NCBI RefSeq assembly: GCF_000007345.1
Contig: NC_003552.1
Coordinates: 3,906,001 to 3,970,000, forward strand
Origin: Methanosarcina acetivorans C2A
GTDB lineage: Archaea; Halobacteriota; Methanosarcinia; Methanosarcinales; Methanosarcinaceae
Reading direction: 5' to 3'
Length of the DNA stretch: 64,000 nt
Positions 17,330-27,012 of the stretch are shown one piece after another. The position numbers and the translations under genes are program-made. How positions within the stretch are numbered: position 1 is the first letter of the stretch; every line of letters begins with the position of its first letter. The notes under the pieces are model-generated. The model was not told where the DNA came from. It made no database searches and saw only the letters and a list, made by a program, of their open reading frames with translations.

Positions 17330-17363
17330 AGTATCCTTTTGATACCAGTATATTAGAGATACT
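17330..17363. promoter_or_regulatory. Candidate HxlR operators in the divergent promoter
   Basis: Two adjacent palindromes: GTATC-N5-GATAC at 17331-17345 and AGTAT-N7-GATACT-like at 17347-17363. A further GATAC lies near 17,213. They sit 35-70 bp before the HxlR start codon and next to AT-rich TATA-like DNA, in the region shared with the divergent Dsr-LP gene. Dimeric winged-helix regulators of the HxlR family bind such palindromes, so autoregulation is plausible. Confidence 0.5.
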
Positions 17364-17397
17364 AATTTATATATCAGACAGTTTCTATGTTTATACT

Positions 17398-17754
17398 ATG
17401 AAAGACTGCACCGTCTACAAGACGATGAACGTCATCGGGAAAAGATGGACCATTCATATCCTCCTTGAGCTTCACAAAGGAGAAAAGAAAGAAAAACGCT
17501 TCAATGAGCTGAAAAGAAAGCTGGAGTATATAACTCCGAAGATCCTTTCGGAAAGGCTTACAGAGCTTGAAAATGAAGGCCTGATCACAAAAAAATTCGA
17601 TGACTCTACAAACCCCCCAAAATCGGAATACTACCTCACCGAAAGCGGGACAGATTTCATAAAGATAATACATGCAATCAAACGCTGGGGGCTAAAATGG
17701 AAATTCCAGAATGAAGAGTGTGAGAAATTAATTTGTAAGTACTGTGAACATTAA
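17398..17754 (+). CDS. HxlR-family winged-helix regulator
   Basis: 118 residues. The HxlR fold is clear: CTVYKTMNVIGKRWTIHILL at the N-terminus with the conserved Cys-4 and GKRW, the recognition helix region ITPKILSERLTELENEGLI, and the wing with PPKSEYYLTESG. The C-terminus adds a CKYCEH motif. With the N-terminal Cys this could make a thiol or metal switch, in keeping with HxlR proteins that respond to electrophiles or redox stress. It lies between two sulfite-reductase-like genes and probably controls both. Confidence 0.9.
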   Translation: MKDCTVYKTMNVIGKRWTIHILLELHKGEKKEKRFNELKRKLEYITPKILSERLTELENEGLITKKFDDSTNPPKSEYYLTESGTDFIKIIHAIKRWGLKWKFQNEECEKLICKYCEH

Positions 17755-17805
17755 GGGCAAAAAAGATAGAAAAAATAAGGGAAAAAGAGAGTAAAAACAC
17801 GTTTT

Positions 17806-18477
17806 TCACTTTTCCCAGAGACCTACTTCCTTTTTGAACTCTTCCAGGCCAATCTCGTCTATAATCGTTCCGAGTCTTTTCCTGTTTTCCCCATAGTCTT
17901 TAAAGAACTCTACTATCCTGTCAACGGCTGCCAGGATTTCTTCTTCGGAGAGCCCTTTTGCTACGACGTCGGCAAGCCTTGGTTTAAGTCCGGCAGCGCC
18001 TCCCACCATGAGAATGTAGCCTTTTGCCGTACCCATAACCCCTACATCCTTAATCACAGGTTCGGAACAGGAACTGGGGCAGCCGGATACAGCCATTTTC
18101 ATCATGTAAGGGAGTTTCATCCCTCTATACCGAGCCTCCAGTTTCATCCCAAGGCTCACAGCATCCTGCTGGCCTTTCCTGCAGAACGTTGTGCCAGGGC
18201 AGAACTTGACGCCCTTTACAAAAGGTCCGGTAACAATTCCGGCATCCATACCGAGATCTGACCAGGCGGCATCAATATCTTCTTCTTTTAAACCTACAAT
18301 TGCCATCTTCTGTTCGGAAGTCATTTTCAGGGTTGCAGCCCCGTATTTCTCCGCAACGTCCGCAATTTTCCTCAGGGTTGCAGGGTCGACTATTCCTCCA
18401 GGGGTCCTGGGAGCGATTACATATGTTTCTCCGTCGCGCTGAATGATTGCATTTTTTTCAGGAATGGTACTTTTCAT
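17806..18477 (-). CDS. Small siroheme sulfite reductase-like protein (Dsr-LP), copy 2
   Basis: 223 residues from the ATG at 18477, with a GAGAGG site before it. It parallels copy 1 along its whole length: GGIVDPATLRKIADVAEKYG, then CPGTTFC and SGCPSSC as ligands for the [4Fe-4S]-siroheme centre, then IKDVGVMGTAKGYILMVGGA. The proteins differ at many positions, so the duplication is old. It converges on the HxlR gene. Electron donor unknown; the ferredoxin at 14.1 kb is one candidate by proximity only. Confidence 0.88.
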   Translation of the reverse strand: MKSTIPEKNAIIQRDGETYVIAPRTPGGIVDPATLRKIADVAEKYGAATLKMTSEQKMAIVGLKEEDIDAAWSDLGMDAGIVTGPFVKGVKFCPGTTFCRKGQQDAVSLGMKLEARYRGMKLPYMMKMAVSGCPSSCSEPVIKDVGVMGTAKGYILMVGGAAGLKPRLADVVAKGLSEEEILAAVDRIVEFFKDYGENRKRLGTIIDEIGLEEFKKEVGLWEK

Positions 18478-18700
18478 AGGTATCGCCTCTCTACATAACA
18501 ATTATTCCGTCTTATCCTTCCAAACGGACATTCAGGAAAATTATACTTCCATAGTTCAGGAGTTTTTTAACAGTAGTACTTTAAAGATGTTGTTTATAAT
18601 ATAAGAATAGAGGGAAAAAGCGGAGAAGACTTCATACTGCAGAGACCAGCGAAGTTTCTCAGGTTCCTCTTCTCTTAAAGAAAGCCCTGTGAGGTTTTGA

Positions 18701-20107
18701 ATGAGTAAAGAGGGAACGGATAAAGAAAAAACTGGCACTGAAAAAAACCTGAATTTTTTCTTCAAGCCTGAGAACATAGCCCTGATAGGAGCATCCCCTA
18801 ACCCGGAGAAACTTTCCCACACGGTTCTGGAAAGCCTCCGAAAAATAGGCTTTAAAGGAAAACTCTATCCTGTAAACCCCGGATACAAAGAGATTGAGGG
18901 GCTGAAATGTTATTCGGCGCCCGGGGAGATTGAGGACAGGATCGATATTGCTATTTTTGCAGTCCCGGCTAAAGCTGTTCTTGAAATTCTCAAAGGGTCC
19001 GTTGAAAACATAAAAGGAGCTGTAATTGTAAGCTCCGGCTTTCGGGAGATGGGGGCCGGCGGAAAGAAAATGGAAGAAGAGCTCAGGGCTCTTTTGAAAG
19101 AGAAAGGCATCAGGGCTATGGGTCCCAACTGCCTCGGGATATATGATACAATCTCAAAAGTGGACACCTTTTTCATAGAAGGGGAAAAGATAGAAAGGCC
19201 TGCAAGAGGCGGAATTTCCGTGCTTACGCAGAGCGGGTCTTTTGCCGCTGTGATAATGGACGAACTGGCAAATGAAGGGGCAGGCGTTGCAAGGGTCGTA
19301 AGCTATGGAAACAAGGTTGATTTGGATGAAAGCGATTGTCTTGACTTTCTTGCGCAGGACGAAGCCACAAAGGCAGTTGCCCTTTACATTGAGTCCGTAG
19401 GAGACGGGCGAAGGTTCCTTGAAGCTGCTTCAAACTGCGTAAAAAAGAAACCTGTGGTGGCACTCAAGGTCGGAAAACGGGAACCGGGAGCAAGGGCAGC
19501 AAGTTCGCACACCGGAGCAATTAGCGGGAGGTACGAAGCCTATGAAGCCGCCTTCCGGAAAACGGGTATAATCGAAGTTGCAAGTTACGAAGAGTTAAAA
19601 GCTGCCTGCAAGGTCCTTAACAGGTATCCCCCCGTAGCAGGAAAAAGAGTCCTGATAATAACCGATGGGGGAGGGATAGGCATCTCCATTGCCGACTCCT
19701 GTGAGGAGGCAGGGCTCAAAGTCCCTGAACTTTCCGAAACTGCGGCAAAAAGGCTGAAGGAAAAGCTTCCTCCTTTCGCTTCCGTAAGGAATCCGATAGA
19801 CCTGACAGGCAGTGTGCGAGATGAACATTATGTCGCTGGCCTGGAGGAAGTTCTATCAGGAGAATATGACCTTGCAATCGTCAGCCTGCTCTGGGGTCCG
19901 CCCCTTCTTACCGAGGGGGTTGCGGAAAAAATCCGAAATTTTGCCGACAGCTGCGGAAAACCTATCCTGATCAGCTCCCCTGATGGAAGTTACAGCCGGA
20001 AAATGGCTTCAGCATTTACAGATTTCGGAATGCCGGTCTTTTTTACTCCTGAGAGTGCAGTAAGGGCAGCAGCAGTGCTTTGCAGGGGAAATGGTAAGCT
20101 GAAATAA
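18701..20107 (+). CDS. ADP-forming acyl-CoA synthetase, alpha subunit type (no ATP-grasp domain)
   Basis: 468 residues with a CoA-binding Rossmann domain (KPENIALIGASPNPEKLSHT, ~residues 23-45) and a succinyl-CoA ligase-like domain. The phosphohistidine loop is present as AASSHTGAISGRYEA. ADP-forming acetyl-/acyl-CoA synthetases turn acyl-CoA, ADP and phosphate into acid, CoA and ATP. Catalysis needs a beta (ATP-grasp) subunit, which is absent from this protein and from the neighbourhood, so a partner must be encoded elsewhere. It converges with an amino-acid dehydrogenase gene. The start has GAGGT about 7 nt upstream. Confidence 0.88.
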   Translation: MSKEGTDKEKTGTEKNLNFFFKPENIALIGASPNPEKLSHTVLESLRKIGFKGKLYPVNPGYKEIEGLKCYSAPGEIEDRIDIAIFAVPAKAVLEILKGSVENIKGAVIVSSGFREMGAGGKKMEEELRALLKEKGIRAMGPNCLGIYDTISKVDTFFIEGEKIERPARGGISVLTQSGSFAAVIMDELANEGAGVARVVSYGNKVDLDESDCLDFLAQDEATKAVALYIESVGDGRRFLEAASNCVKKKPVVALKVGKREPGARAASSHTGAISGRYEAYEAAFRKTGIIEVASYEELKAACKVLNRYPPVAGKRVLIITDGGGIGISIADSCEEAGLKVPELSETAAKRLKEKLPPFASVRNPIDLTGSVRDEHYVAGLEEVLSGEYDLAIVSLLWGPPLLTEGVAEKIRNFADSCGKPILISSPDGSYSRKMASAFTDFGMPVFFTPESAVRAAAVLCRGNGKLK

Positions 20108-20231
20108 GATCAGATCAAGAGAGCTGAAATGAATTTGATCAAAAAAAGCTGAAATAAAATTTGAGCGCAAAAAAACTGAAACTGCCAGAAATTTGAAAAA
20201 TAAAGGATCGGATCGGGAAAGCGTGCAGAGG

Positions 20232-21356
20232 TTACACAAATCCCGGTGCGGATGAAAAGATTGACCAGCGCCTGTACCTCATAGCCCTTTTAATTCTTTT
20301 TACTGCAAGTTCAACAGCAGCTTCCCTTGGCAAGATTCCTTTTGTTTTTGCAGCTTCCAGGACCTGTTCCGTATTTCCTCTGACCTTTTCTTCAATTGAA
20401 CCGAAAGCCGTGCATCTGGTAGCTCCCTGGTACTCCGAAGCCGCACAGATCACTCCCCCTGCGTTTGCGATAAAGTCCGGCACGTAAAGAATCCCCTTTT
20501 CATAGAGGATTTTTTCCGCTCCCTCGGTGACAGGGATGTTTGCTCCCTCCACCACCAGTTTTGCCTTCAGAAGATGGACATTGCCCTCGTTGATCACATC
20601 AGGACGGGCTGCCGGAATCCAGATGTCACAGGGCACAGAAAGAATTTCATCACAGCCAAGCTTTTCCCCTCCGGGGTAGTCAAGCACACTTTTCCCCTCT
20701 CTCTTAAGCCTGATCAGGGTATCCACGTCAAGCCCTTCCAAGTCGTGGATCGTACCCTGGGAATCGGCAGCTCCAACAAGGACAGCTCCTTTTCGGGTGA
20801 GGAAACGGGCAGCATGTTTTCCGACGGCTCCGAAACCCTGAACAGCTACACGAGCTCCCTTCAATTCGAAGTCACAGTATTGCAACGCAACTTCAGTCGC
20901 ATGGAAAAGCCCCCAGCCCGTAGCCCCTACTTCATCAAGAGGAATACCTCCTACCTCGCAGGGCAGGCCTACCACCCTTCCGATCTCATCTTTTATGCAG
21001 GCCATGCACACCTCATCCGTCCCCATATCCGGGGCGAAGATGTACTCCTCAGTATACCGGAGGGCACTGGCAAGAGCCCTAAGAATCTGGCTTTTCTTTT
21101 CCAGAGGCATTTTCGGGTCCCCGTATATGACAACTTTTCCCCCTCCATAAGACAAATCTGCAGCCGCATTCTTGAGCGTCATGGCCCTTGCCAGCCTGAA
21201 ACATTCTTCGGTGCTCACATCAGGGGCTATCCTTACTCCACCAATGGCAGGCCCCCTTGCAACGTTGTCCACCACAAGTACTGCTTTCAGTCCAACCGAC
21301 GGTTCGTAAACATGAATTATCTTAAACGGCCCAAGTTCGTCGGCAAATTTGAACAT
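20232..21356 (-). CDS. Glu/Leu/Phe/Val dehydrogenase family protein
   Basis: 374 residues, the size of branched-chain or phenylalanine dehydrogenases rather than the ~415-450 of glutamate dehydrogenases. The catalytic Lys motif is LSYGGGKVVIYGDP, of the Leu/Phe type (glutamate enzymes usually read GGGKGG). Also visible are the catalytic Asp region FAPDMGTDEVCM and the NAD(P) fold VAVQGFGAVGKHAARFL. It deaminates an amino acid to a 2-oxo acid or runs in reverse; the exact substrate is open. Its tail-to-tail pairing with an acyl-CoA synthetase subunit hints at amino-acid catabolism but is not proof. Confidence 0.88.
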   Translation of the reverse strand: MFKFADELGPFKIIHVYEPSVGLKAVLVVDNVARGPAIGGVRIAPDVSTEECFRLARAMTLKNAAADLSYGGGKVVIYGDPKMPLEKKSQILRALASALRYTEEYIFAPDMGTDEVCMACIKDEIGRVVGLPCEVGGIPLDEVGATGWGLFHATEVALQYCDFELKGARVAVQGFGAVGKHAARFLTRKGAVLVGAADSQGTIHDLEGLDVDTLIRLKREGKSVLDYPGGEKLGCDEILSVPCDIWIPAARPDVINEGNVHLLKAKLVVEGANIPVTEGAEKILYEKGILYVPDFIANAGGVICAASEYQGATRCTAFGSIEEKVRGNTEQVLEAAKTKGILPREAAVELAVKRIKRAMRYRRWSIFSSAPGFV

Positions 21357-21808
21357 GTCCTCTATAACGATCTCCCCTCGTTTGTTCTCTTAGGTTCGTA
21401 TGCATCTGAGTTTCAGAATTTTCAGGGCTATGTTACTCTAATAAATATATTACTGCAGGACTCTATTATAGTTTCTGCCAAGTTAATTGCACTTTTTTGT
21501 AAATAGAGCATTTCCTAAATAGAGCATTTCCATCATTTCCTTGCAAATGATAAGATGACAGGATCTGGAACTGAGGACAAGACTGCAGGATTGAGAAAGA
21601 CATAGTCCCGCAGAGTAAACAGGATTTTTAATCAGAAAAAGTATTTCAAAAGCCTTATAATAGTTAATTAAATTATGAATATAAAATATATTATTCCTTA
21701 ATAAACCTCAGAAAAATGAATCGTTTGTAATTATTTCGAACTTTGGTCTCACCTTCTGTTTTCTCTCCAAGAAATGGCCCGGAAATGTGAACGATAACAA
21801 AGAACAGG
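21357..21808. other. AT-rich divergent promoter region
   Basis: No gene. It separates the dehydrogenase from the divergent methyltransferase. TATA-like words occur around 21,660-21,700. Confidence 0.4.
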
Positions 21809-22537
21809 ATGGTTAGCGTGGAAACAGTGTTTAAAAGATCAAAATTCTCCTGGGAAGATTATTTTTCAGATAAAAAGAAAGGCGGACACAGATTTTCAAC
21901 AGAAGAGTTCCTTGCTAAAGAAGCAAAAGAGAAGCTATTCCACCTTAATGGCGGGAAGACTCTTCTTGACTTCGGGTGTGGGGCAGGGGAGCTACTCATA
22001 TATTACGCCCCATACTATGAAAAAGTCGTAGGGGTTGATTTCTCCAGGTCCATGCTCCTTGAAGCCAAAAAAAAGGTCCTGAAGCGTAAATATGAAAATG
22101 TGGATCTGCTTCTTGCAGACGACAGAACGGTATGGGAGAAGCTAGACACAAAATTTGACCAGATAACTGCAGCCGGGGTGGTTCAGTATCTGACCCCGGA
22201 ACAGGTTGACAGTTTCATCCGAAATGCTTCCGCGTATCTGAGCGAAGGCGGAAAAATATCTTTTTTTGACATAATTGACCCTAAGCTATATTCTTTGTGG
22301 AAAATAGGATGGTTCTCACAAGACTTCATACCCCGGGATATATTGCTCAGAGTATGTACCTGCTGCGTAAAAAGGGTCTCAGCCTTCCTGGAAAACAGAC
22401 CTGCTGACATAATCGGGAATTCATACAACCCTAACCAGATTGAAAGTATTGCACGAAAAAACGGCTTCCAGATGGAGTATGCGAAATCAGTGTACTATGA
22501 ATACAGGTATCATGCCATACTTACCAAAATTCCCTGA
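21809..22537 (+). CDS. Class I SAM-dependent methyltransferase
   Basis: 242 residues. Motif I is TLLDFGCGAGELLIYYAPYY, motif II is VVGVDFSRSMLLEAKKKV, and the DRTVWEKLD / GVVQYLTPEQ segments follow, as in Rossmann-fold methyltransferases. The C-terminal third (PRDILLRVCTCCVKRVSAFL) has no obvious family. The start is the first ATG after an AGGAT; a GTG two codons on is an alternative. It stands alone, so the substrate (small molecule, lipid or protein) cannot be inferred. Confidence 0.85.
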   Translation: MVSVETVFKRSKFSWEDYFSDKKKGGHRFSTEEFLAKEAKEKLFHLNGGKTLLDFGCGAGELLIYYAPYYEKVVGVDFSRSMLLEAKKKVLKRKYENVDLLLADDRTVWEKLDTKFDQITAAGVVQYLTPEQVDSFIRNASAYLSEGGKISFFDIIDPKLYSLWKIGWFSQDFIPRDILLRVCTCCVKRVSAFLENRPADIIGNSYNPNQIESIARKNGFQMEYAKSVYYEYRYHAILTKIP

Positions 22538-23438
22538 TCCTATTTCAATTTGCAACCCAAACTAAAAGGCGAAGGGTTACTGTTAAATCAATTGCATATG
22601 TTATCGCTCAGGCATTAAAATTCTCTTTTTGTTACACTTAATATTAAACCCTGAAGTTCCCTGAATCCGGCTATTTCTTTTCAGGATGTTCGGATTCAGA
22701 ATCGCACACTTTTGTCCGTATTAAGCCCGCTTCAGCAGCCAGAGCCATCTTCTTCCTGTTGATCTTTCCTATTGATCCGGGTTTTTCAAAAATGAGATTT
22801 TGCAAGAGTGAGGAAAACGTGAGAAGGACAAAAAACAGCACATATATATAACAGGTGTCCAGAATATATCGAAAGTCTATGAAAATGTTTTGAATGCAAA
22901 AGACATTGAAAATTATAAGGGAAAAGATGGGACATAGAACTGCACCCGGAAAGTTGAAAACCAAATACATTCGGGACGTTCTTGAGAAAAAGAATGAACA
23001 GAGAATCAAGGTTCCGGTCCGGAAGGCAGTGTAACACTAATATGGCAATCAAAAATTAGCAGAAGAATTTATTTTCTGCAAATAAACTCAACAAGTTGTC
23101 CTGAAAACCAATAGTTTATCCTAAAAATCACTCGTTTATCCAGAAAAATAGTTTAAAGATACGAAGTTACTCTGGAATACAATATTTGCAGAGAACGGAT
23201 AAGATTTGTTAATAGATTGTTTAATAGTAATCCTTAATAAGTACAGATTTCAAAGAACTTTTGAAACAATAGTGCGAATATGAAGTAAATAATTGTGAAG
23301 TTAAACATTTAAAAATCAAATATTTTGAAATGAAACATTGGACCCGATGTAAAAAAGAGAAAAGTTTAGAGATGAAGGGTTTGGATAAGAAATAACTTAA
23401 AAAGATCCCTGCCCACGGGAGTTTTTGAGGGAATCAAA
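22538..23438. other. Long intergenic region without a supported gene
   Basis: About 900 bp, AT-rich. A 112-codon minus-strand frame (22,671-23,009) has no ribosome binding site and an odd composition (a Phe/Ile-rich first half, polar second half), so it is not called. The last 200 bp probably contain the promoter of the ABC operon. Confidence 0.45.
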
Positions 23439-24263
23439 ATGCAAGCCGATCTCGCAGAGACAGCGACAATGCCATTAAGTTCCACTGTTCAGGAAGCCTC
23501 TTTTGAAACTGAAGACTATTCTGATGCTCACGACATTACTGCCGGGTCAGGAAAAAAGCCCCTTATCAAGCTGACAGACGTCTGGAAAATCTACAGGATG
23601 GGGGAGATTGATTTTGCAGCCCTCAGCGGGATCGACCTGGAGATCTACAGGGGGGAATTTGTGGTGGTTCTTGGCCCGAGCGGAAGCGGAAAAAGTACAC
23701 TCATGAACCTGCTGGGCTGCCTGGACTTGCCCTCAAAAGGGACTGTTTTTCTTGACTCAAGGGACATTTCCAGACTTGACGAATCCGAACTTGCCCGCAT
23801 CAGGGGACAGATGATAGGGTTCATTTTCCAGAGCTTTAACCTGATCCCGACGCTTAACACGCTGGAAAACATCCTTTTGCCCCTGGAATTTCAGGAAGAA
23901 GACCCCGCACGGGCAAGAGAAAGGGGAGAATACCTGCTTGAGGTTGTAGGGCTTTCGGATAAGAAACGAAACCTTCCCTCCCAGCTTTCAGGCGGACAGA
24001 GGCAGAGAGTTGCAATTGCCCGCTCTCTTGCCGTAAACCCACCTATAATCCTTGCCGATGAACCGACCGGAAACCTGGACAGCAAGACAGGGGACTACAT
24101 TCTGGGGTTTCTGGCAAAATTACATGAAAAAGAAGGCAAGACGATTATCATTGTCACCCACGACCTGGATCTTGTAAAACACGCAACAAGAGTCGTGTAC
24201 ATCAGAGACGGAAAGATAGAAAAAATCGAACATGTCAATAGAAAAAACATGAAGGGGAAATGA
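23439..24263 (+). CDS. MacB/LolD-type ABC transporter ATPase
   Basis: 274 residues, with ~45 non-conserved acidic residues at the N-terminus before the ABC core. Walker A is [16 protein letters not shown], the Q-loop is [10 protein letters not shown], the signature [17 protein letters not shown], Walker [16 protein letters not shown], and the switch His is in IIVTHDLDL. This is the standard LolD/MacB group that drives periplasmic or extracellular mechanical work rather than classic import. It is followed after 1 nt by an S-layer-like protein gene and then the permease, all on one transcript. Confidence 0.95.
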   Translation: MQADLAETATMPLSSTVQEASFETEDYSDAHDITAGSGKKPLIKLTDVWKIYRMGEIDFAALSGIDLEIYRGEFVVVLGPSGSGKSTLMNLLGCLDLPSKGTVFLDSRDISRLDESELARIRGQMIGFIFQSFNLIPTLNTLENILLPLEFQEEDPARARERGEYLLEVVGLSDKKRNLPSQLSGGQRQRVAIARSLAVNPPIILADEPTGNLDSKTGDYILGFLAKLHEKEGKTIIIVTHDLDLVKHATRVVYIRDGKIEKIEHVNRKNMKGK

Positions 24264-24264
24264 A

Positions 24265-25647
24265 ATGAAAAAAAATTTCATATTAATGCTCCTGGTTCTG
24301 CTTTTATCAATCATACCGCTAAACGCCGGGACGGCTCTCGCCAGCGGGTTGATAGACTCCTCCTCAGTACAGGTAAGCCTTACCAACCAGAACCCTGATG
24401 CTGCAAGGCCAGGCGAGCCCGTGGAACTCACGGTAAGCATAAAAAACGTGGGGAATAAAGACCTTGAAGACATAACTGTCGAAATTGCCCCCGAGTACCC
24501 ATTCAGCAAAGTGTCGGGAGAAGCGCTAAAAAAAGAGATAGCTTACCTGAATGCAAGACAGGACGAAGACAGTGCAGGCGTCCTTAAGTTCAAGCTCATG
24601 ACCGATTCCAACGCTTCTGAGGGCACATACGAAATAGACATAACCACAACTGCAAAATCGGTAGATGGGTCATCCTCGAGTATCATCACAACCACAAAAA
24701 CCGTTTATCTGGAGGTAAGGGGGAAAGAATATGCCCAGATAGTGACCATAAGCAAGGCAAATATCGACGTGGCAAAGGAAGAACCCCTTGAGTTCATTGT
24801 AACAAACACCGGAAACTCCCCCCTCAAGAACATGGTCATCTCCTGGAAAGACCCTGAAGGAGTGATCCTACCGGTATACTCTGACAACACCAAGTACATT
24901 AAGTACCTCGAACCCGGAAATTCCATAACCCTTTATTACTCGGTAATGGCAGATGTAAACGCAAATCCCGGGCTTTACACTCTGGACATAAACCTTACTT
25001 TTGAAGACTACGAGTCAAATGCAAAGAACATCAGGACAACGGCAGGAATCTTTGTAGGAGGAGAAACCGACTTCGATGTCTCTTTTTCCGAAAGTGATGC
25101 GGGAGAGATCTCCCTTTCGGTTGCGAACGTGGGCAATAATATTGCATATTCGGTGAAAGTATCGATCCCGGACCAGGATGAGTACAGAGTCTCGGGAAGT
25201 TCCTCAACTATTGTCGGAAACCTTGAAAAAGGGGACTACACTATTGCTACTTTTAATGTAATGAGCGCCCGGACTGCAAACCAGGATGCTGAAAACTCAG
25301 AGGGAAGAGCCACTGCTGCCCCGGGAAATGAATCTCCCTCTTTCGGGGTTGAGCCGTCGCTGAAAGTCAGGATCGAATATACGGATGCAAGGGGAGAAAG
25401 AATAACTGTCGACAAAGATGTTCCAATTGAGATGACTGCAGCTGCGGGAACCACAGCACCCGGGGGCAGGCCCGGAGCAAGAGATTCCGGCAGCAGCTTG
25501 AGTTCGTATCTGACCTATATAGTGGTAATAATAGCTGCAGGAGCAGGAGTAATACTGTACCGCAGGAAAAGGCTGGAAAAAATTGAAAAAGGATCGGGAG
25601 ATAAAAAACCGGAAGAAAAGCCGGAAGAAGGGAAGCACATCCTTTGA
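24265..25647 (+). CDS. Secreted CARDB/S-layer-like protein with C-terminal membrane anchor
   Basis: 460 residues. A signal peptide is clear at the start (FILMLLVLLLSIIPLNAGTA). Two to three CARDB-like immunoglobulin-type domains follow (EPVELTVSIKNVGNKDLEDI and FIVTNTGNSPLKNM are typical). A hydrophobic segment near residues 415-435 (YIVVIIAAGAGVILYRRKRL) with basic residues after it anchors the C-terminus. Proteins like this sit between the ATPase and permease of archaeal MacB operons and may act as extracellular adaptor, replacing the bacterial MacA. That role is inferred from gene order. Confidence 0.85.
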   Translation: MKKNFILMLLVLLLSIIPLNAGTALASGLIDSSSVQVSLTNQNPDAARPGEPVELTVSIKNVGNKDLEDITVEIAPEYPFSKVSGEALKKEIAYLNARQDEDSAGVLKFKLMTDSNASEGTYEIDITTTAKSVDGSSSSIITTTKTVYLEVRGKEYAQIVTISKANIDVAKEEPLEFIVTNTGNSPLKNMVISWKDPEGVILPVYSDNTKYIKYLEPGNSITLYYSVMADVNANPGLYTLDINLTFEDYESNAKNIRTTAGIFVGGETDFDVSFSESDAGEISLSVANVGNNIAYSVKVSIPDQDEYRVSGSSSTIVGNLEKGDYTIATFNVMSARTANQDAENSEGRATAAPGNESPSFGVEPSLKVRIEYTDARGERITVDKDVPIEMTAAAGTTAPGGRPGARDSGSSLSSYLTYIVVIIAAGAGVILYRRKRLEKIEKGSGDKKPEEKPEEGKHIL

Positions 25648-25686
25648 GAGTAAAAATACTGAAAAATAAAAACCGAAGGACGTTTC

Positions 25687-26931
25687 ATGAGAAATTCGAC
25701 CTACATGAAAATGGCTCTGAATATGCTCCTGCACAGCAAACTTCGGAGCTGGCTGACAATCATAGGGATTGTCATAGGGGTTGGGGCAGTGGTGGGTATC
25801 ATCTCCCTCGGAGATGCTATGGAGGCAAACGTGCAGAGCAGGCTTGCTGACATGGACCTGACAAAAATCACTATTTCACCCGGATACTCAAGAGCCCAGT
25901 CGAACATGCCGGGACCCGGAAGAGGGTGGGGGGGAGGTTCTACGACCGATACCGAACTGACCGATGATGACGTTTCGGCACTGCAGGGCATAGAAGGCAT
26001 AGCGTACATCACAGGCGAGATTTCCGGCAGGGAGGAAGTAACGTATACAGGAGAAACGGCAACTCTTTCCATCACAGGTGTGGACCCGCAGGTCTGGCAG
26101 TACATGACCACCCTCGAAACCGAATCAGGAAGAATGCTCAAACCCTCGGATAAGTATGTCGCAGTTATCGGGAGTGGAGTTGCCAGTGGGATTTATGACC
26201 AGGACGTAGGGATAAACCAGGTGGTAACGATCAACGGCAAATCCGTGCGCATAGTAGGAATCCTGGCTGAGGAAGGGGGAAGTGAAGACAGGCAGATCTA
26301 CATGCCAATCGATGCCGCAGTATACGTGATCGAGGACGCGGAAGAAGACGTCTTTGATTCTATCACGGTAAAAGCCCAGAGTGAAGAGCTGGTAGACAGT
26401 GTGGTCACGAAGATTGAAGACAAACTTATGATTTCCCGCCATATTGTGAGGGAAGACGACAGAGACTTTTCCGTAACCGCCTCAAAGTCTATGGCCGAAT
26501 CCGTAACAGAGATGACGGATTCCATCACCCTTTTCCTCGGGGCAATTGCAGCCGTGTCCCTGCTGGTAGGGGCAGTGGGCATTGCGAACACCATGTTTAC
26601 TTCTGTCCTTGAAAAGACAAAGGAAATAGGCACGATGAAAGCCATTGGAGCGAAAAACAGGGATATTCTTATGATTTTTGTATATAACTCCGCAATGGTA
26701 GGCTTTGTCGGAGGGATCTTTGGAGTTATGCTGGGAGGGCTGGTTTCGGCTCTCTTCCCTTACCTTGGCGTGACTCTGATGAGAGGAGGAAGCGGGACTA
26801 GCATCTCTCTTTCCCCTGGCCTGATGACCTTCGGGCTGACTCTTGCGGTCCTGATCGGGGTAATATCGGGAGCAGTCCCTGCATACAGGGCTTCAAAACT
26901 GAAACCTGTGGACGCCCTCAGGTATGAGTAA
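25687..26931 (+). CDS. MacB/FtsX-family ABC transporter permease
   Basis: 414 residues. One N-terminal membrane helix (SWLTIIGIVIGVGAVVGIIS) is followed by a ~230-residue extracellular MacB periplasmic-core-like domain. Three C-terminal helices (IAAVSLLVGAVGIANTMFTS, MVGFVGGIFGVMLGG, and FGLTLAVLIGVISGAVPAYR) form the FtsX domain, with EKTKEIGTMKAIGAK between the first two, the hallmark loop. It pairs with the ATPase at 23.4 kb. Exported substrate unknown; likely a peptide, lipid or lipoprotein-like cargo. Confidence 0.93.
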   Translation: MRNSTYMKMALNMLLHSKLRSWLTIIGIVIGVGAVVGIISLGDAMEANVQSRLADMDLTKITISPGYSRAQSNMPGPGRGWGGGSTTDTELTDDDVSALQGIEGIAYITGEISGREEVTYTGETATLSITGVDPQVWQYMTTLETESGRMLKPSDKYVAVIGSGVASGIYDQDVGINQVVTINGKSVRIVGILAEEGGSEDRQIYMPIDAAVYVIEDAEEDVFDSITVKAQSEELVDSVVTKIEDKLMISRHIVREDDRDFSVTASKSMAESVTEMTDSITLFLGAIAAVSLLVGAVGIANTMFTSVLEKTKEIGTMKAIGAKNRDILMIFVYNSAMVGFVGGIFGVMLGGLVSALFPYLGVTLMRGGSGTSISLSPGLMTFGLTLAVLIGVISGAVPAYRASKLKPVDALRYE

Positions 26932-26959
26932 CCGGGAACCCTGGAGAAAAAACAAAAGA

Positions 26960-27012
26960 CCTGCAGACAGAGCACAGATCTGCAGGCCATATGTCCGGGG
27001 AATCTTCCCCGG
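26960..27012 (+). terminator. Two perfect hairpins after the ABC operon
   Basis: CCTGCAGA at 26,960-26,967 pairs with TCTGCAGG at 26,979-26,986, and CCGGGGAA-TC-TTCCCCGG follows at 26,995-27,012. They begin 29 bp after the permease stop. There is no T run right after the second stem, so it may act in 3' end stability as well as in termination. Confidence 0.55.

Noticed and set aside
20574-21506. A 310-codon open frame opposite the amino-acid dehydrogenase gene
   Set aside because: It lies antisense to a clearly recognisable dehydrogenase with all motifs and has no ribosome binding site or family of its own.
22671-23009. A 112-codon minus-strand frame in the gap before the ABC operon
   Set aside because: No ribosome binding site and an unnatural composition (Phe/Ile-rich then polar); no family seen.
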